Positions 1 through 7,121 of a DNA stretch of 64,000 bases are shown here, one piece after another. A program made the translations under genes and the position numbers. Under the pieces are notes generated by a model. It was given only the letters and a program-made list of their open reading frames with translations. It searched no databases and was not told the DNA's origin. The stretch is from Chromatiales bacterium (GTDB lineage: Bacteria > Pseudomonadota > Gammaproteobacteria > JAGRGH01), in assembly GCA_020445605.1 (NCBI GenBank), contig JAGRGH010000049.1:1-64000 (forward strand), read 5' to 3'. Positions within the stretch are counted from its first letter, which is position 1. The number at the start of each line of letters is the position of its first letter.

Positions 1-1
1 C

Positions 2-598
2 AGGTACGCGGGCGAGACGGGCTGCGAGGTCCACGTCTATGTCCTGATGACCAATCACGTCCACCTGCTGCTGACACCGAGGGAGTCCGATTCAGCAGGT
101 GACCTAATGAAGCGCCTGGGCCAGCGCTACGTCCAGTACGTCAATCGTACCTATCGACGCAGCGGCACCCTGTGGGAGGGGCGATACAAGTCGTGCCTGA
201 CCCAGGAGGAGGACTACGTGCTGGGTTGTCACCGCTACATCGAGCTCAACCCGGTGCGTGCGGGGATGACTGAACATCCAGCGGAGTACCGCTGGTCGAG
301 CTACCGGGCGAACGCGCAGTCGGAAAGCAACACGCTGCTGACGCCTCATCCGTTGTACGTTGCGCTCGGCACCAGCGGAGAGTCGCGTTGCGCGAGCTAT
401 CGCGAACTGTTCAGGAACGAACTGGATCCTGGGATGGTCGGTGAAATCCGCCAGGCCACCAATGGCAATTACGCGTTAGGCACCACAAGATTCCAGGCTC
501 AAGTGGAGCGGGCATTGGGGAGACGCGCTGCCAGAGGTGTCTCCAGACGCCCTCGTAAGAGCCGATCAGACGATGCGGATCTCGACCTCTCCTCGTAG
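2..598 (+). CDS. REP-associated tyrosine transposase (RAYT), 5'-truncated by window edge
   Basis: This is a Y1/HUH-superfamily single-strand DNA transposase of the TnpA-REP kind, which mobilises or maintains short REP palindromes. The frame is open to the left edge, so the N-terminus is missing. The HUH metal site is visible as NHVHLLL near residue 20 of the visible part, followed by a tyrosine-rich helix (QRYVQYVNRTY) that should hold the catalytic tyrosine, then the family signatures LWEGRYKS and RYIELNPVRAGM. The C-terminal tail is basic. The first REP-like sequence lies about 10 bases past the stop, and more follow within 2 kb, which fits a transposase sitting with its own substrates. It is GC-rich like the rest of the window. 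Confidence 0.9.
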   Translation, partial: RYAGETGCEVHVYVLMTNHVHLLLTPRESDSAGDLMKRLGQRYVQYVNRTYRRSGTLWEGRYKSCLTQEEDYVLGCHRYIELNPVRAGMTEHPAEYRWSSYRANAQSESNTLLTPHPLYVALGTSGESRCASYRELFRNELDPGMVGEIRQATNGNYALGTTRFQAQVERALGRRAARGVSRRPRKSRSDDADLDLSS

Positions 599-607
599 GC
601 CAGTACG

Positions 608-629
608 AAACCGTGGTCTGTCCCCTATT
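608..629 (+). repeat. REP-like arm, left copy of a 22-bp inverted repeat
   Basis: These 22 bases, containing GGTCTGTCCCCTATT, recur as an exact reverse complement at 1641-1662. The core GGTCTGTCCCC is a variant of the GGGGTCAGACCCC palindrome at 1481-1501. The pair brackets the AT-rich lipoprotein gene and the transposase fragments. It lies ten bases after the RAYT stop. Confidence 0.75.
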
Positions 630-662
630 TGCTCTGCGTATGCCCCAAAAAACCCGGGCCGG

Positions 663-1196
663 ATGGGTGTGATGAATGCTCAGAATAATCTAAAGTTATT
701 CTTTGCTGTTGGATCTCTTATTTGTTTGTTAGTTGTTGGCTGTAACAATACTTCTAGGGAGAATAGTTTTTTTGTTCCTTTAATGAATGGAGGATATAAA
801 GCTAACGTATATCATTTGGAGCGAGAGTTAGCAAAGCAGTTGACTTACAAAATTGATCTTCCGTATCGCTCCAAATCAGCATACATGTATTATGTTGATT
901 TTTATGTCAATAAAGGTTGGACTTTGTGCGGGGAATTAGATGAATGGCATAAGCATACTTACTTAGATGGAAACAAACAGATAGTTAACTCTGAGCGGAT
1001 GTTAAGTTATTTCTTAGATTCTACAAGCGATAGATTATCGTTGCTGCTTACACAGACCGACTCTTTGAGAGGGCAAGAGGACAGTGGCTCTATAACCCAA
1101 TCTGTTTCGATAATTCAGTATCAGAATATATCCGCGCAAGATTTGGTTTCTTTATTATCTCTAGATTGCAAGATTTACTCACAAGTCAGCAAATAA
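663..1196 (+). CDS. AT-rich orphan lipoprotein
   Basis: This gene encodes a predicted lipoprotein of about 174-177 residues of unknown function. Starts at 663 and 672 are in frame; from the 672 ATG there is a hydrophobic signal of about 15 residues followed by a lipobox VVGC with the acylated cysteine at residue 24. The mature part has many aromatic, Asn and Ser residues and no motif I recognise. Its base composition is strikingly AT-rich (TTT, TTA and ATA codons are common) compared with GC-rich neighbours, a clear sign of recent acquisition. It lies between the two arms of a 22-bp inverted repeat and next to transposase fragments. The frame is intact, so it may be expressed. Confidence 0.65.
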   Translation: MGVMNAQNNLKLFFAVGSLICLLVVGCNNTSRENSFFVPLMNGGYKANVYHLERELAKQLTYKIDLPYRSKSAYMYYVDFYVNKGWTLCGELDEWHKHTYLDGNKQIVNSERMLSYFLDSTSDRLSLLLTQTDSLRGQEDSGSITQSVSIIQYQNISAQDLVSLLSLDCKIYSQVSK

Positions 1197-1243
1197 GACT
1201 ACAGTTGTGGAACTGAATGGTCATAGCTGAACTCCAACCGATC

Positions 1244-1480
1244 ATGAAAAGAGACGGACGTGCGCTTGATCGCAAGACCCAGGAAGCCATCCGCCTGATG
1301 GCAGTGGAACGCATCGTTGAGGGCGAGGATGTAACGAGCGTTATGGCGAGCTATGGCTTGTGTCGTACGACGGCTTACAGGTGGCTTGCCAAGATACGTG
1401 GTCGCGGCCATGGCAAACGCGCGCTGGCTGCCCGCAAGGCGACGGGCCGTCCGTCCAAGCTTACGATGACCCAGAAGTAG
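1244..1480 (+). pseudogene. IS630-family transposase, N-terminal fragment
   Basis: The 78-codon frame encodes the N-terminal helix-turn-helix of an IS630-type transposase: MKRDGRALDRKTQEAIRLM, then a helix-turn-helix (SVMASYGLCRTTAYRWLAK) and the linker GRPSKLT that normally leads to the DDE domain. The frame stops at 1478-1480, exactly where a REP palindrome begins at 1481, and no DDE catalytic domain follows. An in-frame upstream start at 1217 adds nine residues. A complete transposase is more than 300 residues, so this is a remnant. Confidence 0.75.
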
Positions 1481-1501
1481 AAAAGGGGTCAGACCCCTTT
1501 T
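1481..1501. repeat. REP-like perfect palindrome
   Basis: A 21-bp perfect palindrome with 10-bp arms (AAAAGGGGTC and its complement) around a single central A at 1491. It abuts the truncated end of the IS630 fragment. The same core appears degenerately at 1732-1750 and 2602-2620 and in the inverted arms at 608 and 1641. It is probably a REP-type element served by the RAYT at the left edge; it could also fold as a hairpin in either transcript. Confidence 0.75.
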
Positions 1502-1522
1502 ATGATGGGTTCGGCGGTGAAT

Positions 1523-1640
1523 TCAAGTTCCAAGCGCACCACCTGTGATCTTGTTGAACACTTCGAACGGGGTCTGGTAGTTGAGGCACTTGCGGGGTCT
1601 ATGATTGAGGGTGTGGACGATCCGTGCAAGCTTTTGGAAC
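1523..1640 (-). pseudogene. IS30-family transposase, C-terminal fragment
   Basis: Read on the minus strand this encodes KLARIVHTLNHRPRKCLNY followed by QTPFEVFNK. This is the characteristic C-terminus of IS30-like transposases, where the usual form is LNxRPRKxLxYxTPxEVF. The fragment begins at the REP arm 1641-1662, which replaces the upstream catalytic part, and ends with its natural stop at 1523. Only about 35 codons remain. It is a dead remnant, convergent with the IS630 fragment. Confidence 0.7.
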
Positions 1641-1662
1641 AATAGGGGACAGACCACGGTTT
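1641..1662 (-). repeat. REP-like arm, right copy of a 22-bp inverted repeat
   Basis: Exact reverse complement of 608-629. It truncates the IS30 transposase fragment at its upstream side. The pair spans about 1.05 kb including the AT-rich lipoprotein gene. Confidence 0.75.
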
Positions 1663-1731
1663 TCCGCCAGAAGCCAGCCCTGATACCCTGAAACTCCACA
1701 ATCAACGGACTGAACGATCATGCCAAGAGTC

Positions 1732-1750
1732 AAAGGGGTCAGCGCCCTTT
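1732..1750. repeat. REP-like imperfect palindrome
   Basis: AAAGGGGTCAGCGCCCTTT is an imperfect palindrome of the same family as 1481-1501, differing in the central bases. It sits between the IS30 remnant and vapC. Confidence 0.6.
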
Positions 1751-1805
1751 AATTGATCCGCCGCGGGTATTGTGAGCCCATCCTCGCTGGCGAATTCACC
1801 TGGTG

Positions 1806-2213
1806 TCAGACGCCCAACCAGTTCTCAATGCGCAGGGATGGAATGCGTTTGAATTCGCGTGTGTTTGCGCTCACGAGCGTTAGATCTGCGGCCAGTGCAT
1901 GTGCGGCGATCAACAGGTCGTTTGGGCCGATGGGGGTTCCCAACCCAGCGAGTTGGTTGCGAATCACAGCATAGAGACGATCTGCCGGGGGCGCTAGCGG
2001 CAGAATTTCCAGCGCGGACAATAGCAGCTCAACCCGTTCGGATAGTGGCTTTGATCCCGACTTTTCGGCGCCATAGCGAAGTTCGGCAGCCACGATGATG
2101 CTGGTACAAATCGAGTCTTCGCCAACCTCGGCAATTTTTCTAACTACCGCTCCGTCGGGCTGGCGAATGAGGTTCGAGATGATATTGGTGTCGAGCAGAT
2201 AGCGAAGCGACAC
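1806..2213 (-). CDS. vapC: VapC-type PIN-domain ribonuclease toxin
   Basis: The 135-residue PIN-domain protein is the toxin of a type II VapBC pair; family members are Mg2+-dependent RNases that usually cut tRNA or rRNA. The acidic metal-binding set is visible as D8 (LLDTN), E44 (AAEL) and D99 (GPNDLLIAAHA), with N117 (SANTREF) at the fourth position. The start is a GTG two bases after the vapB stop, so the two are translated together. It lies inside the REP and transposon-scarred accessory patch. Confidence 0.92.
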   Translation of the reverse strand: MSLRYLLDTNIISNLIRQPDGAVVRKIAEVGEDSICTSIIVAAELRYGAEKSGSKPLSERVELLLSALEILPLAPPADRLYAVIRNQLAGLGTPIGPNDLLIAAHALAADLTLVSANTREFKRIPSLRIENWLGV

Positions 2214-2215
2214 GC

Positions 2216-2458
2216 TCAGAGTTCCGGTTCGTCCAAAGATGCCAAGCCCTTGTCGACATCTGGGAATTTTTCAGCCAACGGCTTAAGGGTTGCCAACAAT
2301 GCCAGCAACCCGCCTTTACGGACAGGCTCAATTACCAGGCGGGCACCGTCCTTGCGCACGATGGCCTCGTTGCCCTGTAATTCGAACTCACGGGGAATGC
2401 GTAGCGCCTGATTACGGCCATTGCGAAACAGCCGGACGATTCGTTCGTTTTCAGTCAC
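2216..2458 (-). CDS. vapB: VapB-type antitoxin (AbrB/SpoVT fold)
   Basis: The 80-residue antitoxin starts with GTG. Its N-terminal half is a swapped-hairpin DNA-binding domain of the VagC type (VRLFRNGRNQALRIPREFEL). The C-terminal half (FPDVDKGLASLDEPEL) should wrap the toxin and block its active site. It is the first gene of the pair, with a 2-base gap to vapC. A perfect 7-4-7 inverted repeat lies 26 to 43 bases upstream of the start and is the likely autoregulatory operator. Confidence 0.9.
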   Translation of the reverse strand: MTENERIVRLFRNGRNQALRIPREFELQGNEAIVRKDGARLVIEPVRKGGLLALLATLKPLAEKFPDVDKGLASLDEPEL

Positions 2459-2483
2459 GGTGATGATCCCAGAACCAGAAAGA

Positions 2484-2501
2484 CATATGCGGAAGCATAT
2501 G
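2484..2501. promoter_or_regulatory. Candidate VapBC operator
   Basis: CATATGC-GGAA-GCATATG is a perfect inverted repeat with 7-bp arms and a 4-base centre, just upstream of vapB. VapBC complexes usually repress their own promoter through short palindromes in this position. The assignment rests on symmetry and location only. Confidence 0.6.
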
Positions 2502-2601
2502 CCGAGATGATCCGCTCGGTCAATTCAGACGCCTCGCTATCCTTGCTGACACAACCGGGGCGGCACTGCACCTTGGGGCGAGCCTGGGGATCCCGCGAGG
2601 G

Positions 2602-2620
2602 AGAAGGGGCAGGCCCTTTA
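2602..2620. repeat. REP-like degenerate palindrome
   Basis: AGAAGGGGCAGGCCCTTTA resembles the REP core GGGGTCAGACCCC in degenerate form. It directly precedes the RHS remnant, so REP-like sequences border several of the gene fragments in this patch. Confidence 0.4.
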
Positions 2621-2622
2621 AT

Positions 2623-2935
2623 CGCCTGACCCACTATCTAGACAAGCTCTACGAGCGCAGTTTCGAGACCGACGACCAGGGTCAACCCGTCACCAAGGCG
2701 CGGCATTTCATCTACGTCGGCGGCAACGTGATTGCCGTGCACACGAAGACCGAGGGGCGGTTGGGCTGATAGCCGCCCAGAGCGCGTTCATGCACCACGA
2801 CGCCCTGGGCTCGGTCGACACGGTCACCGACCTCCAGGCCAGGGTCATCGACCGCCAGGGCTTCGATCCATTCGGCAGCCGGCGGGGCGATCCATTCGGG
2901 CATACTCGCGGCTGGTACCGTCATCGAGTATGCAC
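2623..2935 (+). pseudogene. RHS-repeat protein core, frameshifted remnant
   Basis: Two adjacent frames together read like the conserved RHS/YD-repeat core. Frame one (2623-2769) gives RLTHYLDKLYERSF, then ARHFIYVGGNVIAVHTKTEG and a stop. Frame two (from about 2774) gives FMHHDALGSVDTVTD and then QGFDPFGSRRGDPFG. These match the xYxGGxVxAVHT, LHHDxLGSVDxVTD and FDPFGxRR signatures of Rhs and related secreted toxins. A frameshift separates them, the large N-terminal part is absent and no toxin domain follows. The remnant runs into the ABC permease start region. Confidence 0.7.
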
Positions 2936-2944
2936 CTCCGTTCC

Positions 2945-3919
2945 ATGGTCCAAACGCAGGCAAGCGATCACCTTCTCCGGGCGCTGCCTGGCGTGGGGGT
3001 CTTCGGCTATCTGATCGGCCGGGCGACGCAGGCGCTGGTTACGGCGTTTGGCGTCGTGACGCTCGTGTTCCTGCTCCTCCACCTGATTCCGGGTGACCCG
3101 GTCGAGGTCATGCTCGGTGAATCGGCGCAGCCGGCCGATCTCGAGGCGCTGCGCGCGTCGCTCGGGCTGGATCAACCGCTTGCGCGGCAATACGGCCGGT
3201 ATCTCGCCGGGCTTGCGGTCGGGGATCTGGGTGAGTCACTGAGTCATGGGCGGCCGGTTGCACAGCTGCTGGGCGAGCGCATCGGACCGACCGCGGAACT
3301 TGCCGTCGCGGCGCTGCTGATTGCAGTCGGGATCGCGATTCCGCTCGGCATTGCCGCCGCGCTTCGGCGCGGACGCGCGGTCGATCTCGCGGCGAGCAGC
3401 CTGTCGCTCGCCGGCGTTTCGATACCGAACTTCTGGCTCGGACCGATGCTGATGCTGGTGTTCGGGCTGTGGCTGGGTTGGACACCGATCAGCGGACGCG
3501 ACGCCCCGGGCGGCCTGATCCTGCCGGCCGTGACGCTCGGCACTGGCCTGGCTGCCATACTCGCCCGGATGCTGCGGGCCAGTCTCCTTGAGGTGCTTGG
3601 TGAGGACTACGTGCGCAGCGCGCGTGCGCGAGGTCTGTCCCCATCGCGCGTTCTGGTTCGTCACGCGCTGCGCAATGCGTGGATGCCGTTCGTCACGGTG
3701 CTCGGCCTGCAGTTGGGTGTTCTGCTGGGTGGCGCAGTGATCGTGGAGGTCGTGTTCGGCTGGCCGGGGCTGGGCTCGCTGATGATCGAATCCATTCAAC
3801 GCCGTGACTATCCGGTGGTGCAGGGCGCGGTGCTGCTCATTGCGCTGTCGTATGTGGCGGTGAACGCGCTGACCGATCTCGCCTACGGCTGGCTCGATCC
3901 ACGGGTTCGGCAGCGATGA
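2945..3919 (+). CDS. ABC transporter permease, DppB/OppB-like
   Basis: This is an inner-membrane permease of the binding-protein-dependent peptide/nickel family (about 324 residues). It has the typical N-terminal segment with TM1 and HLIPGDPVEVMLGE, a large loop, then TM helices and the cytoplasmic EAA loop EDYVRSARARGLSPSRVLVRHALRN that contacts the ATPase. Starts at 2930 and 2945 are both possible; the upstream frame overlaps the RHS remnant and is unlikely to be coding. It overlaps the next permease by 4 bases. No binding protein or ATPase gene adjoins, so either they lie elsewhere or the operon has lost its 5' part to the rearranged patch. Confidence 0.87.
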   Translation: MVQTQASDHLLRALPGVGVFGYLIGRATQALVTAFGVVTLVFLLLHLIPGDPVEVMLGESAQPADLEALRASLGLDQPLARQYGRYLAGLAVGDLGESLSHGRPVAQLLGERIGPTAELAVAALLIAVGIAIPLGIAAALRRGRAVDLAASSLSLAGVSIPNFWLGPMLMLVFGLWLGWTPISGRDAPGGLILPAVTLGTGLAAILARMLRASLLEVLGEDYVRSARARGLSPSRVLVRHALRNAWMPFVTVLGLQLGVLLGGAVIVEVVFGWPGLGSLMIESIQRRDYPVVQGAVLLIALSYVAVNALTDLAYGWLDPRVRQR

Positions 3920-4713
3920 ACCGCGGGCTGTGGCTGGCCGCCGGTGTGGTGGGGCTGTGGTTGCTGGCGGCCGCGTTCGGCCCCGTGTTCGTGGATGACC
4001 CGAATGCGATCGTGCTGGAGGCGATTCTGGAGCCGCCATCGACGGCCGCAATCGTCGGCCGCGACGAGCTCGGTCGTCCGGTGTTCGAGCGTGTGGTCAT
4101 GGGTGCGCGCACCGCGGCAGTTGTCGGCGCGGGGGTGGTCGCGGTGGCGGCCGTGGTCGGCGTCGCGCTGGGTGCGCTGGCCGGCTTTGCCGGCGGGACC
4201 CTGGACCGTTTCGTCGGCTTTGTCGTGGACGTGGTTCTGGCGTTTCCGGGGCTGCTTTTGGCGATTGCACTGGCTGCCGTGCTCGGTCCGGGGCTCGAAA
4301 ACGTCATTCTGGCGCTGGCGGCCGTGGGCTGGGTCGGCTTCGCGCGGCTGACGCGGGCACAGGTGCTGGTGCTGCGCGAACGCGAGCATGTGAGCGCGGC
4401 CCGGGCGCTGGGCACGACGCCGGTCCGAATTGTGCTCCGGCATCTGCTGCCGCTGGCGGCCGCGCCGCTGATCGTTGAGGCCAGCTTCGCAATGGCCACC
4501 GCAACGCTGGCGGAGGCCGGCATGGCCTTTCTGGGGTTGGGCGTACAGCCACCCGATGCCTCCTGGGGCGTGATGATCCGCGACGGCGCACGCTTCATGC
4601 TGGTCGCGCCGCATCTGGTGATCGCACCGGGGCTGGCGCTGTTCGCCGTGGTGCTGGCAATCAACCTGCTTGGCGATGCGCTTCGCGACCGGCTCGACGT
4701 GCGCCTGCGCTGA
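3916..4713 (+). CDS. ABC transporter permease, DppC/OppC-like
   Basis: The 265-residue partner permease is expected to form a heterodimer with the preceding DppB-like protein. One N-terminal TM helix, the conserved GRDELGRPVFERVVMGART stretch before TM2, and the EAA loop EREHVSAARALGTTPVRIVL identify the DppC branch. It starts with an ATGA overlap. Its substrate cannot be read from the sequence: di/oligopeptides, murein peptides and nickel are all transported by this family. The next gene, nagZ, acts on cell-wall fragments, which makes murein peptide uptake an attractive but unproven idea. Confidence 0.86.
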   Translation: MNRGLWLAAGVVGLWLLAAAFGPVFVDDPNAIVLEAILEPPSTAAIVGRDELGRPVFERVVMGARTAAVVGAGVVAVAAVVGVALGALAGFAGGTLDRFVGFVVDVVLAFPGLLLAIALAAVLGPGLENVILALAAVGWVGFARLTRAQVLVLREREHVSAARALGTTPVRIVLRHLLPLAAAPLIVEASFAMATATLAEAGMAFLGLGVQPPDASWGVMIRDGARFMLVAPHLVIAPGLALFAVVLAINLLGDALRDRLDVRLR

Positions 4714-4838
4714 TGCATTGGCTATAACGATTGTCGAACACCGGGCCCGACACTACGATGCTCACCATGTCGCGGATGAATCCCCCACGCGCGCAGCGGC
4801 GACCGAAGCGCCCGCTCTAGATTGCTGAGCAGTCGACG

Positions 4839-5888
4839 ATGGCAAGCGGTCCTCTGATGCTGGATCTCGCCGGTCTCGCGCTCGGCGAGGAAGAGCGTGA
4901 TCTGCTGGCCCACCCGGCGGTGGGCGGAGTCATTCTGTTCACGCGCAACTACGAGTCGCACGAGCAGTTGCGCGCGCTGGTCGCCGACATTCGTGCCGCG
5001 CGCGAGACGCCGCTGCTGATCGCGGTGGATCACGAGGGCGGGCGCGTGCAGCGGTTTCGCCCGGGATTCACCGAGCTGCCGCCGGCGCGCTGGATCGGGC
5101 AGTGCTATCACGCCGATGCCGCGCGGGGAAGGGCGCTGGCGCGTGAAATGGGCTGGCTGATGGCGCGCGAGCTGCGCCATTTCGACATCGATATCAGCTT
5201 TGCCCCGGTGCTCGATGTCGACCACGGCACCAGCGAGGTCATCGGCGACCGCGCGTTCGACCGTGATCCGGAGGTGGTCGCGCATCTCGGCTTCGAGTGG
5301 GTGCGCGGCATGCGCGAGGCCGGCATGGCGGCGACCGGCAAGCACTTCCCCGGCCACGGGTACGTGGCGGCCGATTCGCATCATGCGTTGCCCGTTGATG
5401 AGCGCGAATTCGCCGCAATCGAACGCCGCGATCTGCTGCCGTTCCGTCGCCTGATCCGCGCAGGGCTCGATGCGATCATGCCCGCGCACGTGATCTATCC
5501 GGCGGTGGACTCCGTGCCGGCGGGGTTTTCGCCGATCTGGCTCAGGGAAATCCTGCGCCGGCGGCTCGGGTTCGAGGGCGTGATCTTCAGCGACGATCTG
5601 GACATGGCCGCCGCGGGCGCCGGCGGTGGTTTCTGCGAGCGCGCCGACCACGCGATCGACGCCGGCTGCGACATGGTGCTCGTGTGCAATAATCGGGCAG
5701 CAGCGATCGAAGTCGCCGAGCATCTCGGTGGCTGCCGCCGTCCGACCTCGATGATGCGCCGGGTACGCATGCAGGGCCATGGTCATGACGAGCCGGCCGG
5801 CGCGGGGGATCGCTGGCGGCGCGCAATGCAGGTCGCGCAGTCTTACCGAGATGGCGGGCTTGACGAACTCGAGCTGGAGGTCACATGA
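4839..5888 (+). CDS. nagZ: Beta-N-acetylhexosaminidase, cell-wall recycling
   Basis: This is a family GH3 cytoplasmic enzyme that removes N-acetylglucosamine from GlcNAc-anhydroMurNAc peptides during peptidoglycan recycling. The 349 residues match the NagZ length. Visible motifs are the LAVDHEGGRVQRF-like segment (AVDHEGGRVQRFRPGF), the catalytic KHFPGHG loop, and the nucleophile region SDDLDM with the probable nucleophile D252. No signal peptide is present. A 125-base gap separates it from the permeases, and its stop overlaps the start of the retropepsin-like gene by 4 bases. Confidence 0.95.
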   Translation: MASGPLMLDLAGLALGEEERDLLAHPAVGGVILFTRNYESHEQLRALVADIRAARETPLLIAVDHEGGRVQRFRPGFTELPPARWIGQCYHADAARGRALAREMGWLMARELRHFDIDISFAPVLDVDHGTSEVIGDRAFDRDPEVVAHLGFEWVRGMREAGMAATGKHFPGHGYVAADSHHALPVDEREFAAIERRDLLPFRRLIRAGLDAIMPAHVIYPAVDSVPAGFSPIWLREILRRRLGFEGVIFSDDLDMAAAGAGGGFCERADHAIDAGCDMVLVCNNRAAAIEVAEHLGGCRRPTSMMRRVRMQGHGHDEPAGAGDRWRRAMQVAQSYRDGGLDELELEVT

Positions 5889-6652
5889 AAGCCATCGGTA
5901 CTGGCCTCGTCCTGACACTGTTTTCAATTCCAACGCATGCGGCTGGTGTTGCGATCGCACAGGCCCTGGATGGCCTGGCCGGCCAGCATCGGTTCACCGT
6001 GGTGGGTGCGCACCGGCTCGGTGATGCGGCTGGGCAGCTCATCGACGCCGGGCTCGACGAACAGTTGCGCACACTGCTCGCTGGCTGGAGTTACGTCTAT
6101 TCCGAGGGCGATGCAGGGGCCCCTGCGCGGCTGGTCGTCATTGGTCCCAAGGGCGCGGCGCCGGTGATCGCCGTGCCTGCGACCGCGAATGATGACGGCG
6201 TCGGGTCGGGAGACCATCAGGTCATCGCCTTGCAACCCGATGGCAGCCACCTGACGGTGCCTGCGGCGTTGCGCGGCCCGGCCGGCCGCGAGGTCACGCT
6301 GCCCCTGATCGTCGATACCGGAGCGTCAAGCGTGGTGTTGCCGAAATCCCTGGTCGAGCGGCTCGGGTTTTCGTCCGAGGCCCTGGCGCCGATCCGGATC
6401 CGGACCGCCAGTGGCGACGCCGAAGGGCTGCACGGTCGTCTTTCGGGCTTCACGTTTGGTAAAGATTCCCTGGACGATGTCGACGTGGTGTTTGTCGACA
6501 ATCCGGAAATGGGCTCGACCGGGCTGCTGGGAATGAGCGTGCTCGGGCGCTACAACTTCCGCATCGACACCGAGCAGAACCAGCTCGTTGTCCAGCCGCT
6601 CGGCGACCGCCGCAGCGACCACAACGACGGCACGCAGGAGGTCAGTCAGTGA
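5885..6652 (+). CDS. Retropepsin-like aspartic protease, exported
   Basis: The 255-residue protein has an N-terminal Sec signal (cleavage near THA-A, about residue 20), a poorly conserved domain of about 100 residues, then a clan AA retropepsin domain. The active-site motif is VDTGASSVVLP with D144, followed by the flap region and GLLGMSVL near residue 215. Retroviral-type proteases of this bacterial family act as dimers in the periplasm; substrates are mostly unknown. It is translationally coupled to nagZ (ATGA) and to the next gene (GTGA), so the three form one operon. Confidence 0.85.
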   Translation: MKAIGTGLVLTLFSIPTHAAGVAIAQALDGLAGQHRFTVVGAHRLGDAAGQLIDAGLDEQLRTLLAGWSYVYSEGDAGAPARLVVIGPKGAAPVIAVPATANDDGVGSGDHQVIALQPDGSHLTVPAALRGPAGREVTLPLIVDTGASSVVLPKSLVERLGFSSEALAPIRIRTASGDAEGLHGRLSGFTFGKDSLDDVDVVFVDNPEMGSTGLLGMSVLGRYNFRIDTEQNQLVVQPLGDRRSDHNDGTQEVSQ

Positions 6653-7074
6653 GTGGTGCCGCCGCAGGCACGGCCGAACCGGATGCCGCCGTCACGCTCG
6701 AGCCGGACGGCATCGTACACATCGAGTATCCGCTGCATGCGCACGTGACGGCCGCCATGGTGCGGCGTGTACTGGCCAACCATCAGGCCTTGGGTGATAG
6801 GGCGCGGCCGGTGCTGATCAGCGGTCAGCGCCTGACCGGGTTCGATCGTGAGGTGCACGAGGTCTGCAACAGCCCCGAGGTCGCCCGCTTAACCCTGGCC
6901 GTGGCACTGGTGGCCAAGACCGTGCTCGAGCGCTACCTGATGCGGCTGTACCTGGAGTTCTCGTCGTCACCGTACCCGCGCCGGGCGTTCAACGACGAAG
7001 ACGAGGCGCGCGCCTGGTTGCGTGGATTCCTTGCGCCTGTCCCGGAAGCCGCGGCGGGCGGGGTTGCCGGCTGA
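6649..7074 (+). CDS. Small STAS/SpoIIAA-like domain protein
   Basis: This 141-residue cytoplasmic protein starts at a GTG overlapping the previous stop. The fold suggested by alternating strands and helices (VHIEYPLHAHVTAAMVRRVL, then ARPVLISGQRLTGFDREV, then LTLAVALVAKTVLERYL) resembles STAS/SEC14-like domains that bind regulators or lipids. I see no catalytic motif. It is the last gene of the nagZ operon and converges on the gene at 7122-7571. The family assignment is tentative. Confidence 0.6.
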   Translation: MSGAAAGTAEPDAAVTLEPDGIVHIEYPLHAHVTAAMVRRVLANHQALGDRARPVLISGQRLTGFDREVHEVCNSPEVARLTLAVALVAKTVLERYLMRLYLEFSSSPYPRRAFNDEDEARAWLRGFLAPVPEAAAGGVAG

Positions 7075-7121
7075 AACCGTAGGCCCGCGGGACGCATGCC
7101 CACTGCCTGATTGCAGAGCGC

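Noticed and set aside
1753-1974. Small plus-strand frame opposite vapC
   Set aside because: It is antisense to a clear PIN-domain toxin gene.
1-2950. Integrated prophage or integrative element at the left end
   Set aside because: There is no integrase, phage structural gene or attachment-site duplication; the patch is explained by REP elements, transposase remnants and a toxin-antitoxin pair.
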